NCBI RefSeq assembly: GCF_003589595.1
Contig: NW_020653415.1
Location: 1,196,420-1,260,419, forward strand
Direction: 5' to 3'
DNA from: Hyposmocoma kahamanoa
Taxonomy: Eukaryota; Arthropoda; Insecta; Lepidoptera; Cosmopterigidae
Length of the DNA: 64,000 nt
The translations under genes and the position numbers were made by a program. This document shows, in pieces, positions 53,241-63,665 of the stretch (within the stretch, counting starts at the first letter, position 1; each line of letters opens with the position of its first letter). The notes below the pieces were generated by a model, which worked only from the letters and a program-made list of their open reading frames with translations, made no database searches and was not told the DNA's origin.

Positions 53241-53800
53241 TAATACAAATTGGAACACTTAGAAAAAATTCCTGCGCTCCGGCCGGATTCGAACCGACGT
53301 CTTCTAGCAAATCGTGTCAGACGCTATGCCAACTCAGCCACGGAACGAACCAGCGAACCTCACGAATTTTTCTATGTGCTTGTTGTCGTGTGTTTGTATC
53401 TGGTTTTTCAACGACTTTTTAGCCATAGCGCCATCTATGAGAAATCTATGAAAGTATTTCGTCTCCCAGTTAGATACCTTTACAGCTACCAGCCCCGACT
53501 AAAGATGTCGCTATTCACTGTATTAAAATTTTCATTGAATTGATATTCAACAATTTATTATGTGAAATTACTCCGCTAGTTTATTATAATTATAAATACA
53601 ACGATCGAACACTTAGAAAAAATTCCTTCGATCCGGCCTGATTCGAACCGACGTCTTCTAGCAAATCGTGCCAGACGCTATGCCAACTTAGCCACGGAAC
53701 GAACCAGCGAACCTCACGAATTTTTCTATGTGCTTGTTGTCGTATGTTTGTGTTTGGTTTTTCAACGACGCTTTAGCCGTAGCGCCATCTATGAGAAATA
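53240..53800 (-). repeat. SINE-C tandem pair
   Basis: Two members, 53242-53425 and 53594-53795, each with GATTCGAACCGACGTC (box B) and GCCAACT(C/T)AGCCACGG (box A) in complement; between them TTTACAGCTACCAGCCCCGA, AAGATGTCGCTATT and TGATATTCAAC. Both tRNA-like heads are well kept. Confidence 0.75.
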
Positions 53801-53916
53801 TATCTAATATAATTATAATAAAGAATAAAGTATCTTTGAACTCAACAAACACAAAGAAAAATTTCTTACATGCAATTGGACTCTACCCAGCGTCTGTCGC
53901 CTCAACGTAGCATGTG

Positions 53917-54058
53917 GTGAAATTATAGGCATAAGAGACTTGTCAAATTATGTCTCAGATCTTTGCGATTTAAAGTTCTGTGTTGCATTGTAACTTCATA
54001 TGTAAAGGCATGTATCTTAACACCAGACGCACGATACCACTTGGTTCCCAAAAAAAGC
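53917..54058 (+). repeat. SINE-A fragment, internally deleted
   Basis: GTGGTGAAATTATAGGCATA, CTCAGATCTTTGCGATTTAA, and CCAAAAAAAGC. Confidence 0.65.
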
Positions 54059-54167
54059 AACGAGGCGAATCGAAAGAGTTTTTCTTTGTATTTCTTCGAT
54101 TTTTGTATATTATTCAATAATAATAGCAAATGTAGTATTTTGATAATAAAATAGATTAATATTATGG

Positions 54168-54475
54168 TAGTAATAACTTCAGTACAAAGTACTAAAAAAA
54201 CTGACCACAAAAGATCGAGGAATTACATCTATGTGCCAAGTTTTATGGAAATCGGTTACTGGAGAGTGCGCGAAACCGGATTCATTCCCTAGTTTGCCAC
54301 TCTTAGAGTTACTACGAGGTATCTTCTTTTCAACAAAAAAAAAGAATCATCAAAATCGGTTCATAAATTTATTAAATTAATTATAAATAACAAGGAGTTA
54401 TTGCATAACATACATACAAAAAAAAATACAGTCCAATTGAGAACCTCCTCCTTTTTTTGAAGTCCGTTAAAAACA
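54168..54475 (+). repeat. H-family repeat
   Basis: CTTCAGTACAAAGTACTAAA to CTCCTCCTTTTTTTGAAGTC, same orientation as 2446-2772. Confidence 0.75.
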
Positions 54476-54768
54476 TCATGATGTTCAAGCATTAGAATTA
54501 CATTAAAACTTACGGGTGGATAGAAATCTTTTCATCTATAATTGTTTGGGAATTTTAATAATACGTACGCCGTATATAAAGCTGTTATTTATAAAGTGGG
54601 AGGGGAGGCTTTTGAACCGCGAGTCGATAGACGATCCATTTCGTTCCTAAATTAGACAAGCCTCGGGTTTGTGCTGGAAGCTCTGAAATTATGTACTGTG
54701 TGAACTGAAACCGTCTAAAAGAAACCTCATAATAAATAACAGCTGGTTGCTGTAGTAATTAGGTAATT
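54476..54768. other. Unassigned DNA
   Basis: Nothing recognised. Confidence 0.35.
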
Positions 54769-54985
54769 TAGGAGCACCTTGTGAAAATGTTTAGCAAAGT
54801 ACAGCCGTACCTTTTTCCACCGCCGAGCAGAGAACATTACTGTGTTCCGCTTTTGAAGGGTAATAGTGCTAGTGATATACAGTCCCATAGGATTTGTGAC
54901 CTTATGTCTCAGGGTTACGTGACATTTAAAACTCTGAGTGGCACTGCAACTGTCGCTTACTTTGTCACTTGGTACCATAAAAAAT
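54769..54985 (+). repeat. SINE-A copy with deletions
   Basis: GCACCTTGTGAAAATGTTTA, CCGCTTTTGAAGGGTAATAG, ACTCTGAGTGGCACTGCAAC, TACCATAAAAAATGC. Confidence 0.75.
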
Positions 54986-55119
54986 GCTTTGTGATCGCCG
55001 TGTTACTGTAGTACATATGTACTTATGAATGTTCGCTGAGGCGCGCATGGATGGCTTCAGCGCCATAGTGCGGAAACGGGTGCTCCTTCAAACGGTGGTC
55101 GAGATGAACGAACACTATG

Positions 55120-55410
55120 TCAATGTCATTTAATTTGTTTGAAAACTATTCTGCCAAATCATTACTGCGCTCCGATTGGCCAGCCCGATTTCGACACAAT
55201 TGTTTTACTTCAAACCGACCAGTTTGACTTGAGCTTTGCTATAATGGACGATAATTTAATAATTGACATATTTAACATTTAATTACCGATGAAAAGTGAT
55301 TTCGTTTATTTTGTAATTAGATGTTTTGCTGTTTTTCCCACACCCCGAATGGAACAGCCCCCCATAATTAGAGATTATCTTTATTACAATAAATACAGAA
55401 TATTTTTGGA
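55120..55410 (-). repeat. M-family repeat (inverted relative to 25600-25940)
   Basis: GAAAACTATTCTGCCAAATC, GATTGGCCAGCCCGATTTCG, GTTTTGCTGTTTTTCCCACA and GGAACAGCCCCCCATAATTA are complements of the first copy in reverse order. Confidence 0.65.
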
Positions 55411-56077
55411 ATATACGGAAATGAATACACAGGTCACTTGTTGACCCTGTACTATTTCAGCTTTCTAATTTGTGATTTCAGTGCAAACGATAGTTGATAT
55501 TTAAAAGTGATATGTCCCATTTTCCTGATGAGTTGCCAGGGATGGATGGCCCTTATTTCGTCTCTATTTCTGGTTATTTACTCGATGATTAATAATCATA
55601 TTTATAAGCTACATTATGACGATACGACCTCCTCCATCGTCATCCCGCCTTTTTATTACCTTTGCTCTGTTTCCTGGCCACTTGTTTTCAAATTTTGAAT
55701 CGTTCTTTAATTCCTCTACCTCCTCATTCTCACTTTGTCTCGTTACGTCGTCACTCACTACTTAAAGTCTGAAACGAAGACTCCTACTCGCCTTTACCAC
55801 TAATTTTGTACCGTTTACCAGTTTCCGATTTAAATCACATAACCTATCTAATACCTTTAAAATCAAGTAACCTAACTATAATATTTGTAAATAATACCTC
55901 TCTTTCGGGGTAAGTTCTTTATTGTCTCACACATGTTTCGTAGTATTGAAGTAGGGAGTGTTTTTTTAATATTGTACCTGTTTTTTTCTACTATTTTTAT
56001 TGTTACAGCCTTTCTTCCTTTCTTTACCTTTACTTTATACAATAAATTCATGTGGACCGAGTAATCTATTATTTATT
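55411..56077. other. Unassigned AT-rich DNA
   Basis: TTTCGTCTCTATTTCTGGTT (55557) also occurs at 25919 beside the other M copy, in the same orientation. No gene. Confidence 0.4.
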
Positions 56078-56706
56078 TATTTAGATGCAATATATAAATA
56101 AACAGTTCACAAACCATGTACAACACTACAACACTCTTTAGCTTGGAACAGATGACAATAAAATTGTGCATAACATTGAAGTGAAATAGATATAGTAAGA
56201 TATTCTATTTAAAAATGAAAATACACGCTTATAAAATTAAATAAAAAAAGAGAAGTTTTAGCCAACCATTAATTAAAAATCTATACAATATAAGCAAAAT
56301 GAACGCATCCTGAACCTAATTTTGAGACCTCATAGACGCTATAAACGATTTTAAAGATTAGTGGAATATATCTACCACATTGCTAACCTTAATATAATTC
56401 CTGCACATACGAAACAACGGATCATTGTACGACATGTTGTGTGTTGTTAGTGGCACATAAAAAAGATTTTGCGTGCGGTAACTTCCAGTTATAATACCAA
56501 TCTGATCTAACAATTCACAAGCATCCCAGACAGAGTTAACCAATTTATATAACACGGCAAAGCTGTGCGACGAACGCTACTGTCTAAGGTGTTAATTTTA
56601 AAATACCTTAACCTATCTTCATATGATGAAAGTCTACTTCTTAAACTCAAAAAGTGCTTAAATGTCTCAAGAAACGCTTCTGTATAGATTCGATTCTACT
56701 TTTATG
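56078..56706 (-). mobile_element. LINE 3' end with C-terminal reverse transcriptase peptides
   Basis: Minus-strand pieces in order: RIESIQKRFLRHLS, SSYEDRLRYFKINTLDSSVR, then in another frame VLYKLVNSVWDACELLDQIG and YNDPLFRMCRNYIKVSN before a stop at about 56355. These match the C-terminal region of Jockey-type non-LTR reverse transcriptase ('IQ.RFLR', 'Y..RL..', 'LYKL.NG..DC..LL', 'P..R....YN'). At least two frameshifts. The untranslated part ends near a TTTA run (56070-56082). Confidence 0.75.
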
Positions 56707-57227
56707 TCATAATTGACAGTTTACAACTATTTCAACCTGTCTATTCTTTGGTCGGGACATCGGGTTGTTTTAAATACACCGCTTCCAAGGTGTAGAATGA
56801 TCTTCCCCCTGTCCCCCCTGCCCTGTGAGTCTCGTCTGTGCGAGACTGTCATATTTTGTCATTACATAATTTCCATAAGAAATGTTTAAATAGGTTATTT
56901 ATTGTCCAGGCTAACCTTAGAGGTAGGTATTGTAGTGTAGTGTGTGTGGATAGTGTGCTGTGTGTAATAGTAATATTTATATAGAGATTCCTGTGTGTGA
57001 TAAGTATTTAACAACCGGCTTGAAATCTTAGAACTACAATGATAATACGTTAGTTACGTGTTAGTTCTTCTTCTATTTATGAACATGGCAGACTGTAGAA
57101 GAATATCAGCGGGCGGCGCTGAGAAACACTCCGCCATTGTGCTGAGCTACAGACCTTTTTATCTCACACCACTATTCTTGTTACTAAACACTGTGTAGAG
57201 CTTACATACATATATTTATTATCAATG
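56707..57227. other. Unassigned DNA
   Basis: Nothing recognised. Confidence 0.35.
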
Positions 57228-57450
57228 GACTTCAAAAAAGGAGGAAGTGTATGTATGTTACGCGATAACTTCGGCATTTGTGGACCGATTTTGGTGTAAG
57301 CATGTTACGCAATAACTTGTGGACCGATTTTGATGATTCTGTTTTGTTGCAATGAGACTACCTCAGTAGTTTGTCCCCATTTAAATATTACACCGCCAGG
57401 GGATGAATGACTTTTGAGGTCGGTTTTTTTAGTACTCTGCTGAGATGACT
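57228..57450 (+). repeat. H-family repeat with local duplication
   Basis: GGACTTCAAAAAAGGAGGAA to TTTTGAGGTCGGTTTTTTTA. The TGTTACGCGATAACTTCGG-ACCGATTTT block appears twice (57255 and 57304), a small tandem duplication not in other copies. Confidence 0.7.
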
Positions 57451-57929
57451 ATTTATCAATGTGTTGATATAAATAAACGATTTTATTATTATTATTAATA
57501 CTGCACTTAGATAGTTCGAAATCTGTTTTACGGTTTGTGAATTATACTAATATAAGTAGTTTATAAAGAACATTTTACTTTATTGCACTACATGGATATT
57601 TCTCTGAAATAAGAATCACAATTTGAATTTAATTGAAATGCATTTTTGCAACATAAATTTGCACCATATTGGTGTAACAAGACCACAACTTTTACACCAC
57701 AGCAATTTCGTTTTCGAATGAAATATAATATGACATTACTACACTACGTCATAAACTCGACATTTAAGTGTAGAAGATCAAAGAATGCAATGGCAGTTGA
57801 ATGAGGTCGATAGCCACTGACGAACCAACTATTCTTAACTCTTAGCAAATACACCGTACGTACAAAATCCTGCCATTGACACTATCGACATGCAACTGAG
57901 ATGATGTCAACTGAATAAACTTGGGTCAA
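57451..57929. other. Unassigned AT-rich DNA
   Basis: Nothing recognised. Confidence 0.35.
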
Positions 57930-58320
57930 CATCTGTCTTCTTCTTAGTGTGCCGCTTCTCTACAAACGTTGGTGACCATCATGGCTATTTTCATTTTTGA
58001 AGCTGCCGCACGAAAGATGGAACGTGTGCTCACGTGGAACCAATTTCCCAGATTCTTCACCCACGAGGTTTTCCTTCTGCTACGACTACGCTTTCCGTAT
58101 ATTTTCCACTGCATAGTTGAAGAATCCGGTATCTATTGCCCCTCATGACGTGGACACAATACTGCAGCTTCCTTTCTTTTACAGTTTTGAGCATTTTCAT
58201 CTTTTTTCCCATTCGAGGAAAGAACATGAACATTTGTGACCTTTTGTACCCGCGATATGCCAAGCATACGTCTACAGCCACATCTCAAAGGCCTCCAGTT
58301 TTCTGCATACTGCTGGGGTC
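57930..58320 (-). mobile_element. LINE C-terminal reverse transcriptase remnant
   Basis: Minus-strand reading: KLEAFEMWLYRRMLGISRVQ, then LKTVKERKLQYCVHVMRGNR and YRILQL, then KMKIAMMVTNVCREAAH before a stop. In order these match the C-terminal end of a LINE protein widespread in insects ('..FEMWCYRRMLRI.W.D', 'KLQY.GHVMR...Y.LLQLI.QGK', 'IAMM.ANVR.G.AH'). Frame changes are needed between the pieces. 5' truncated and inactive. Confidence 0.75.
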
Positions 58321-58665
58321 AACATCTGTGCCCTTTCTATTAAATGTCCCTGGAGCACTTTCTTTTTTAAAATATCATAAGAACATTGAAACTTTCATAA
58401 GCTGTAAAGAGTAGCCGTGAGATATAGTAACACCGTTACATACACTGATGAAGATTATGTTAGTAGTTTTTGAAACTTAGTAGAGTGCTGAGTGCCGGAG
58501 AGACGGAAGAGGGACATGGCTCAACTTTGCGACTATGTACTGCAGGACGAGACAGAAGCAGAAGCAGATAAATATAGCTGCTATAATTTAGGCTTAAATA
58601 ATATTATCTTATTTTTGTAACGTGTGATGTCATGTAATGTCTGATGTAGCAGTAATATTCCAATC
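58321..58665. other. Unassigned DNA
   Basis: Nothing recognised. Confidence 0.35.
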
Positions 58666-58895
58666 AAATGCGTCTGGTGGTAAGCGACACACCTGTCCAA
58701 GACAGTTCCTGTATCACAAAGATCTGAGGCACTACCCTTTGCGCCCATCAACCAGAAAGATAAGTTGACAAGTTCCATGTGGTTGTAATTTTACCGGCAC
58801 CTTTTCCCTTCAAAACCGGAGCAACGGCAGAAATAAGCATGGTGGCAGTACTTTCTTGAAGGAACTCTTTCTCATGAAGCTCTAATACTACTAAT
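58666..58895 (-). repeat. SINE-A copy
   Basis: GGTGGTAAGCGACACACC, CTTCAAAACCGGAGCAACGG, head end CTTTCTCATGAAGCTCTAAT. Confidence 0.75.
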
Positions 58896-59107
58896 ATATA
58901 AACGAGAATGTACAAGATTTTGAAATAATAACTACCAAGTATCTTCATGCCCGATCAACTTTACTGATGACAAAGCAATTGTAACAAATAAACTAAAAAC
59001 AACAGCGTTATAGCAGTGCAATTAAATCGCAGAGCGTGTTGTGAAGTAAGACCGTAGGTTTTTTTTGTAATTACAACTTTTTATTGAATGTTACGATGTT
59101 TCACTTC
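58896..59107. other. Unassigned DNA
   Basis: Nothing recognised. Confidence 0.35.
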
Positions 59108-59590
59108 CATGACATTCAATTATTTTTTTGTGAAATTGCTCCACCAGTTTGTTACAATTATTAATAACAGAGATCGAATATTTAGAATATATTCCCTTAA
59201 TCCGGCCGGATTCAAATCGATATCTCTCTGAGTGAAGAAATAAATTTCTAACATTGAGTTCTTAGGTTTTCGCGATTGTTACACATAGGAAATGAAACTA
59301 TTGTCAACCGTGACCGTGTCAACGTCGGTTTGTTTAAAAAACAAATATACGCGATTTAAAAAATAGTTTCATTTCCTAAATTTCTCACAGACAAATTTCT
59401 ACGACATAAAAAGTCGTTAAAACCAAATGAAGATCTGCAACAAGCACATAGAAAAATTCGTAAGGTCCGCTGGTTCGTTCTGTGGCTTAGTTGGCATAGC
59501 GTCTGGGGCGCTTCGAAGGATTTTTTTCTAAGTGTTTGATCTTTGTTAGTAATAATTATAATAAACTAGTGTAGCAATTTCACAACTTTG
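59108..59590. repeat. Inverted SINE-C pair around a J-family fold-back
   Basis: 59108-59228 is SINE-C minus (CATTCAATTATTTTTTTGTG, CGGCCGGATTCAAATCG); 59410-59590 is SINE-C plus (CAACAAGCACATAGAAAAAT, TGTGGCTTAGTTGGCATAGC). Between them is a J repeat (AACGTCGGTTTGTTTAAAAA, ACAAATATACGCGATTT) whose flanks AGGAAATGAAACTATT and AATAGTTTCATTTCCT (59286, 59365) are exact complements. Confidence 0.65.
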
Positions 59591-60399
59591 TTATTAATAA
59601 TTGCCAAAGACACAGATTAAAACAATATAAAGAAATTATTAAACTATACTCTATCCAAATCCGATATAGAATAAAACGTGATATTTTACGGGTTTCACCT
59701 CAGACTGTTACTGTTATCACAATTTGAATATATTTCCCGGAAAGTTTGACTTTTGATTGTATTCATCTTGAAGTCATGACTGTGATGAATTTTGTTTAAT
59801 AGAAGCTTCAAGTCACTAATAAACGATTTGAAACCAACCTAAAAATCACCAGTACCTAATTAATTGTTTATTAAACTCATCATACCTAATGATTTTATGG
59901 TTTGAAGGGAGAGATTGCAAACATTCGAGAATTGAAGTAATTCGAGTTCAGAATCGGAAATTGATGCAAGATGAGGTTATGTAGTGAATTAATACAAAAC
60001 AAAAACTTACAATTTTATTTCTTTTCATCTACTACTACTACTACTAATAATATAACAAAATTAATAGTATTAATTAGGCATGCATGCTTTTTTGCTTTGA
60101 ATCGATTTTTGGATCGTAATTGATAATATGCCTTTGAATCCATCCACAGATCACATCGTATGCTCTTGACTCGATCTCATGAAAACCGTTTCAAAACTAA
60201 TTTTGTTAAAAACATACTAAATTTGACAGCCTCTTTGGCTTCAATCGGTTACGACTTTCATAAAGAGTGATATTAGTCAGCGATTAAGACATACAGATGG
60301 CACAGAAGTAGCGACAATCGCCAAATATCGTATACTTACTGTATAATGTTGCCAAACTACTTTTCTAGCAGACCATATCCATAATATTAACCTTAGAGT
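59591..60399. other. Unassigned AT-rich DNA
   Basis: A CTA microsatellite, 60029-60046. Nothing else recognised. Confidence 0.4.
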
Positions 60400-60850
60400 T
60401 AAGTCCAAACTTGTGGTACCGCAGTTTTGTTTAGCCAAGGTAAACGCCCCTTTTATGGGGAACTGTATACGTTTTTATATATACGTGATGTGATATGATA
60501 TGATTATCTTAATATATACGTGAACATATATTAAGATAATCATTTCCTACAAAACTACATTAAAAATATTTTGATCGAAAAGTCATATTATAAATTTGAA
60601 GATAAAGGTGTATGGAAAGACGACATGGCTCGAGATTCAACACAAATTTGATTCAAAGTGTATTCCATAACATTTAAGTTTATTTGAAAAGAGCAATCCC
60701 AACAGTCTCTTCTCTCTAATATTCTCTACTCTCAGGGAAGTCAGCGTAGTGAACGAGTGGCATCTTAAATGTGACGTTTTCAAGTATAAATTTGTGTTAC
60801 CTATGGTATAAACGATTCTTTGACTTTAACTTGTTTTGTTTAAATTACGG
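60400..60850 (+). mobile_element. LINE 3' end (P family) with a 17-bp hairpin
   Basis: CTTGTGGTACCGCAGTTTTG to GATTCTTTGACTTTAACTTG. It matches 62936-63352 in order (ATGGGGAACTGTATACGTTT, ACTACATTAAAAATATTTTG, AGAGCAATCCC, CTTAAATGTGACGTTTTCAA). 60501-60517 and 60526-60542 are perfect complements around an 8-nt loop; that part is not in the sister copy. Coding traces are short and broken. Confidence 0.7.
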
Positions 60851-61737
60851 ATACGATCTAAACGATTCGATACGCCTTAATGTTGAATAAATTTACTTCA
60901 AAATAAAGATCATGGACACTTGAATCGATCTTCATAAAATTGGAATCGTAATATGAATCCCTAGTATTAATAGGTATCAAAAAATGTGTTATGGTAAGTA
61001 TTATTTCTAGATAACCCAAATTACCTGCTTAGTTAAATTCCAACTATCCGAGCAGGCCGTTGGCAGAGTTAGCGTAATGAGCATGGACAAAAAATGTTCT
61101 TTATATCTGCTATTATTGGTTGCCTAGCAACGTTTTGTTGTTACACATTCTACTTCGAATTTGGCTAGAATATAGGTCGTTTTGACAGTCAGTTTTATTT
61201 ATTTAACTGGTTGGTACACTGTGCAATTATAATAAAGTTGGAATACACAAAACCAATAACAACACACTCTATCATCTTCCAACTTGCACCACACAATCCG
61301 TCTAAAACTTAAGTCGACTACGTAATAATATATGTTGCAAGGGAGGCTAGACTTCGATCCGCCACGTCTTCAGGATGTTTGTCACCGTCGAACGTGGTGC
61401 GACGTTGCATAACGTTGTCACACGTGTTAACGGCAATTTGAGATAGACTTATTCTGCTCAAAACCGTTAAGCCCAAGAAGAAGATGTAAAAATGACATTT
61501 TTAATCCCAACTGCTCTATTTTGTCATCGGTTAGCCAGACGCAATAAGGGGTTTACCCTTAGACTGTAGATGTTAGCACAACCGTTTTGCTACTACGTAC
61601 ATTCGGTTTACAGCTTAGAAATAAATACTCTTTGGATCTTGTGTGGCGCTATTTGGATGTATATGTTTAAGGTCAGAGTGAACAGGTTTCTTCTAGGCCA
61701 ACGTGTACCATCCCTGTTTATATCTGACGCATTATAT
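60851..61737. other. Unassigned DNA
   Basis: Nothing recognised. Confidence 0.4.
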
Positions 61738-61940
61738 GCCGCGACATGCCTGTCCGTATCAGTTGCAGTGCCACTCAGAGCTTTAAATCGTAAAGATCTT
61801 AGGGGCACTGCCACTGCGCCCTTCACCCTGAGACATAAGTTGACAATTCCTATGTGTCTGTAATATCACTTGCACCCTTAGCCTTCCAAACCTAAAGTGG
61901 CAGTACTTCCCACGACGAACTCTTTCACAAGGAGCTCTAT
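61738..61940 (-). repeat. SINE-A copy, 3' end missing
   Basis: CATGCCTGTCCGTATCAGTT, AGAGCTTTAAATCGTAAAG, CTTTCACAAGGAGCTCTATG; the CAAGCAGTAATG head block is deleted. Confidence 0.75.
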
Positions 61941-62279
61941 GCAAATTAAAATATTGATATGAATATAAAAATAAATGAAAATATTGATAGCATTGCTTTT
62001 AAGAGAGAAACACGTCGTATTAAAACAAAGAATTATTCGCTTATTTAGCCCATGAACAAGAATTATTACAGATTCATCTAATAAGCAAAGACCAATCACC
62101 TTCACAATGAACCTATATAAGCAACTAGGCCCCATTGCTGGAATTAGGCTCTAGGCCCAAAAAGGCTAGGAACTAGGCCCAATTTTATGGAAAGGGATAA
62201 GAATATAGACCGTCAGTGGTACTTAACTTTCTACCTCTACAGTTGTTTTCCTCTAAACAGTAATAAAACCATTTACGCT
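61941..62279. other. Unassigned DNA
   Basis: TAGGCCCAATTTTATGG and GGCCCCATTGCTGGAATTAG give GGCCC repeated three times (62128-62180). No gene. Confidence 0.35.
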
Positions 62280-62460
62280 CTACGTTCGTATCCGAATCCG
62301 AGAAATGACGGTCCGAAATGTCACAGGGATCATTTTGTCTTTATGTCTACAAGCGATAATCGCATTATCTCAAATTTGAATCTGACTTAGTGCACAAGTA
62401 ACATTCGAAGTCGAAGTTTTCTAGATTTATATAATCTCGAATTCGGAACGTAATAAATAT
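62280..62460. mobile_element. Element E, copy 3 (opposite orientation)
   Basis: Ends TACGTTCGTATCCGAATCCG and CTCGAATTCGGAACGTA are complementary; GAAATGACGGTCCGAAATGT and AGTTTTCTAGATTTATAT are complements of the interiors at 34184 and 34960. Confidence 0.7.
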
Positions 62461-62474
62461 TTTGACGTTTTTAC

Positions 62475-62582
62475 TACAATGACATTCACCTATTTTTTTG
62501 TGAAAATACCCTACACTTGTTTGTTATTGTTATTGATACAAATATCAAACATATACAAAGAAAAATTCCGTAGGTCAAACCG
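62475..62582 (-). repeat. SINE-C fragment (3' end)
   Basis: TTTTTTTGTGAAAATACCC, TTGATACAAATATCAAACAT and GAAAAATTCCGTAGGTC; tRNA-like head absent. Confidence 0.5.
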
Positions 62583-62585
62583 TTA

Positions 62586-62859
62586 GGCTCAACTGGCGCA
62601 GAGTCGAAGCGTCGCATCGCCATCGCGTACTGTTTTTCAACTACAACGCTTGGCGATCGCGCGACGACGCTCGCTTTAGTGCGCCTGGATCACAGTGTGG
62701 TCGGCGTCTGACGCCTCACTGCGCTCAGGAGACGCCCGTTTCCATATTTGCACAACACAAATTTGTACCTCAATAATGGGAAAACAGACATGAATATACT
62801 ATAGGCGAAAAACATGACGCGTCGCGACGCTTCGACTCTGCGCCAGTGTGAGTTGAGCC
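62586..62859. mobile_element. 274-bp PIF/Harbinger-like MITE
   Basis: GGCTCAACTGGCGCAGAGTC and, from the right end in complement, GGCTCAACT-CACACT-GGCGCAGAGTC are the same terminal repeat (about 30 bp), the left one having lost CACACT. TTA stands at 62583-62585 and 62860-62862. The TTA duplication and GG start fit PIF/Harbinger. The interior is non-coding. Confidence 0.8.
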
Positions 62860-62862
62860 TTA

Positions 62863-63510
62863 AGGCGCGTTTATTCGACACGAGTGTCAGCGACCGCGTG
62901 AATCTAACTGTCATGGTAAAATACGCCCCAACTATCTAATAAGTCCAAACTCATGGTACCACGATTTCGTTTAACCGAGGTAAACAACTCTTTTATGGGG
63001 AACTGTATACGTTTTTACAATAAGATTCCGGAGCATATATTTCATTTCCTAAGTTTAAAAACTACATTAAAAATATTTTGATCGAAAAATCATATTACAA
63101 AATTGAAGACTACGTGTTCGATAAAGATGTATGGAAAAACGATACGGCTCCAAAATCCACACAAATTTGATTCAAAGTGTATTCCATAGCATTTAAGTTT
63201 ATTTGAAAAGAGCAATCCCTAGAGTTTCTTGCTCGTTCTTCTCAGGAGGTTAGCGTAGTGAACGAGCAGTAGCTTAAATGTGACGTTTTCAAGTGTAAAT
63301 TTATTTTACCTATTGAATAAATAATCTTTGACTTTGACTTTGACTTTGACTTTGACGCGCTATTTATTTAACTTTTACGTTTTAACTTAAATGAGCGTCC
63401 CGGGCGCGTGGGCGAGACTAGCTGTATTATTCCAAGGAATTTAAATGTTGTTGCCTTGTAAATAGAATTCGGATTCGCCATTAATGTACGTGAAAGCGTG
63501 GTAACTGGGC
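62863..63510. mobile_element. Element F, copy 2, split by a LINE tail
   Basis: 62863-62935 (GGCGCGTTTATTCGACACG, GTCAGCGACCGCGTG, GGTAAAATACGCC) and 63353-63510 (GCGCTATTTATTTAACTTTT, CCTTGTAAATAGAATTCGG, GTGGTAACTGGGCGG) are the two halves of the F sequence at 28061-28367, reversed. Confidence 0.65.
62936..63352 (+). mobile_element. LINE 3' end (P family) with coding trace and TTTGAC tail
   Basis: The frame from about 62938 reads VPRFRLTEVNNSFMGNCIRF and YNKIPEHIF, then after a frameshift YKIEDYVFDKDVWKNDTAP before a stop: the C-terminal end of a non-LTR reverse transcriptase ORF. Then the untranslated region shared with 60400-60850 and a CTTTGA repeat tail (63328-63352). ACGC lies on both sides, consistent with a short target duplication inside element F. 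Confidence 0.75.
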
Positions 63511-63665
63511 GGTCGTTTTCGGTTTCGGTAAGTTTTCACGTCGTGTGATTGGGCGCTTAGGTTACCACGGCTTACATGTTACAGTAATATGTCAGCGCAA
63601 AACGTCGTATTCTTGTCTTCTTCATTCTTTTCGACTGCCTTTCATGCGAAAGATCTTTATCGATT
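63511..63665. other. Unassigned DNA
   Basis: GTGGTAAC (63501) and GTTACCAC (63562) bound a stretch of about 70 bp; it may belong to element F. Confidence 0.3.
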
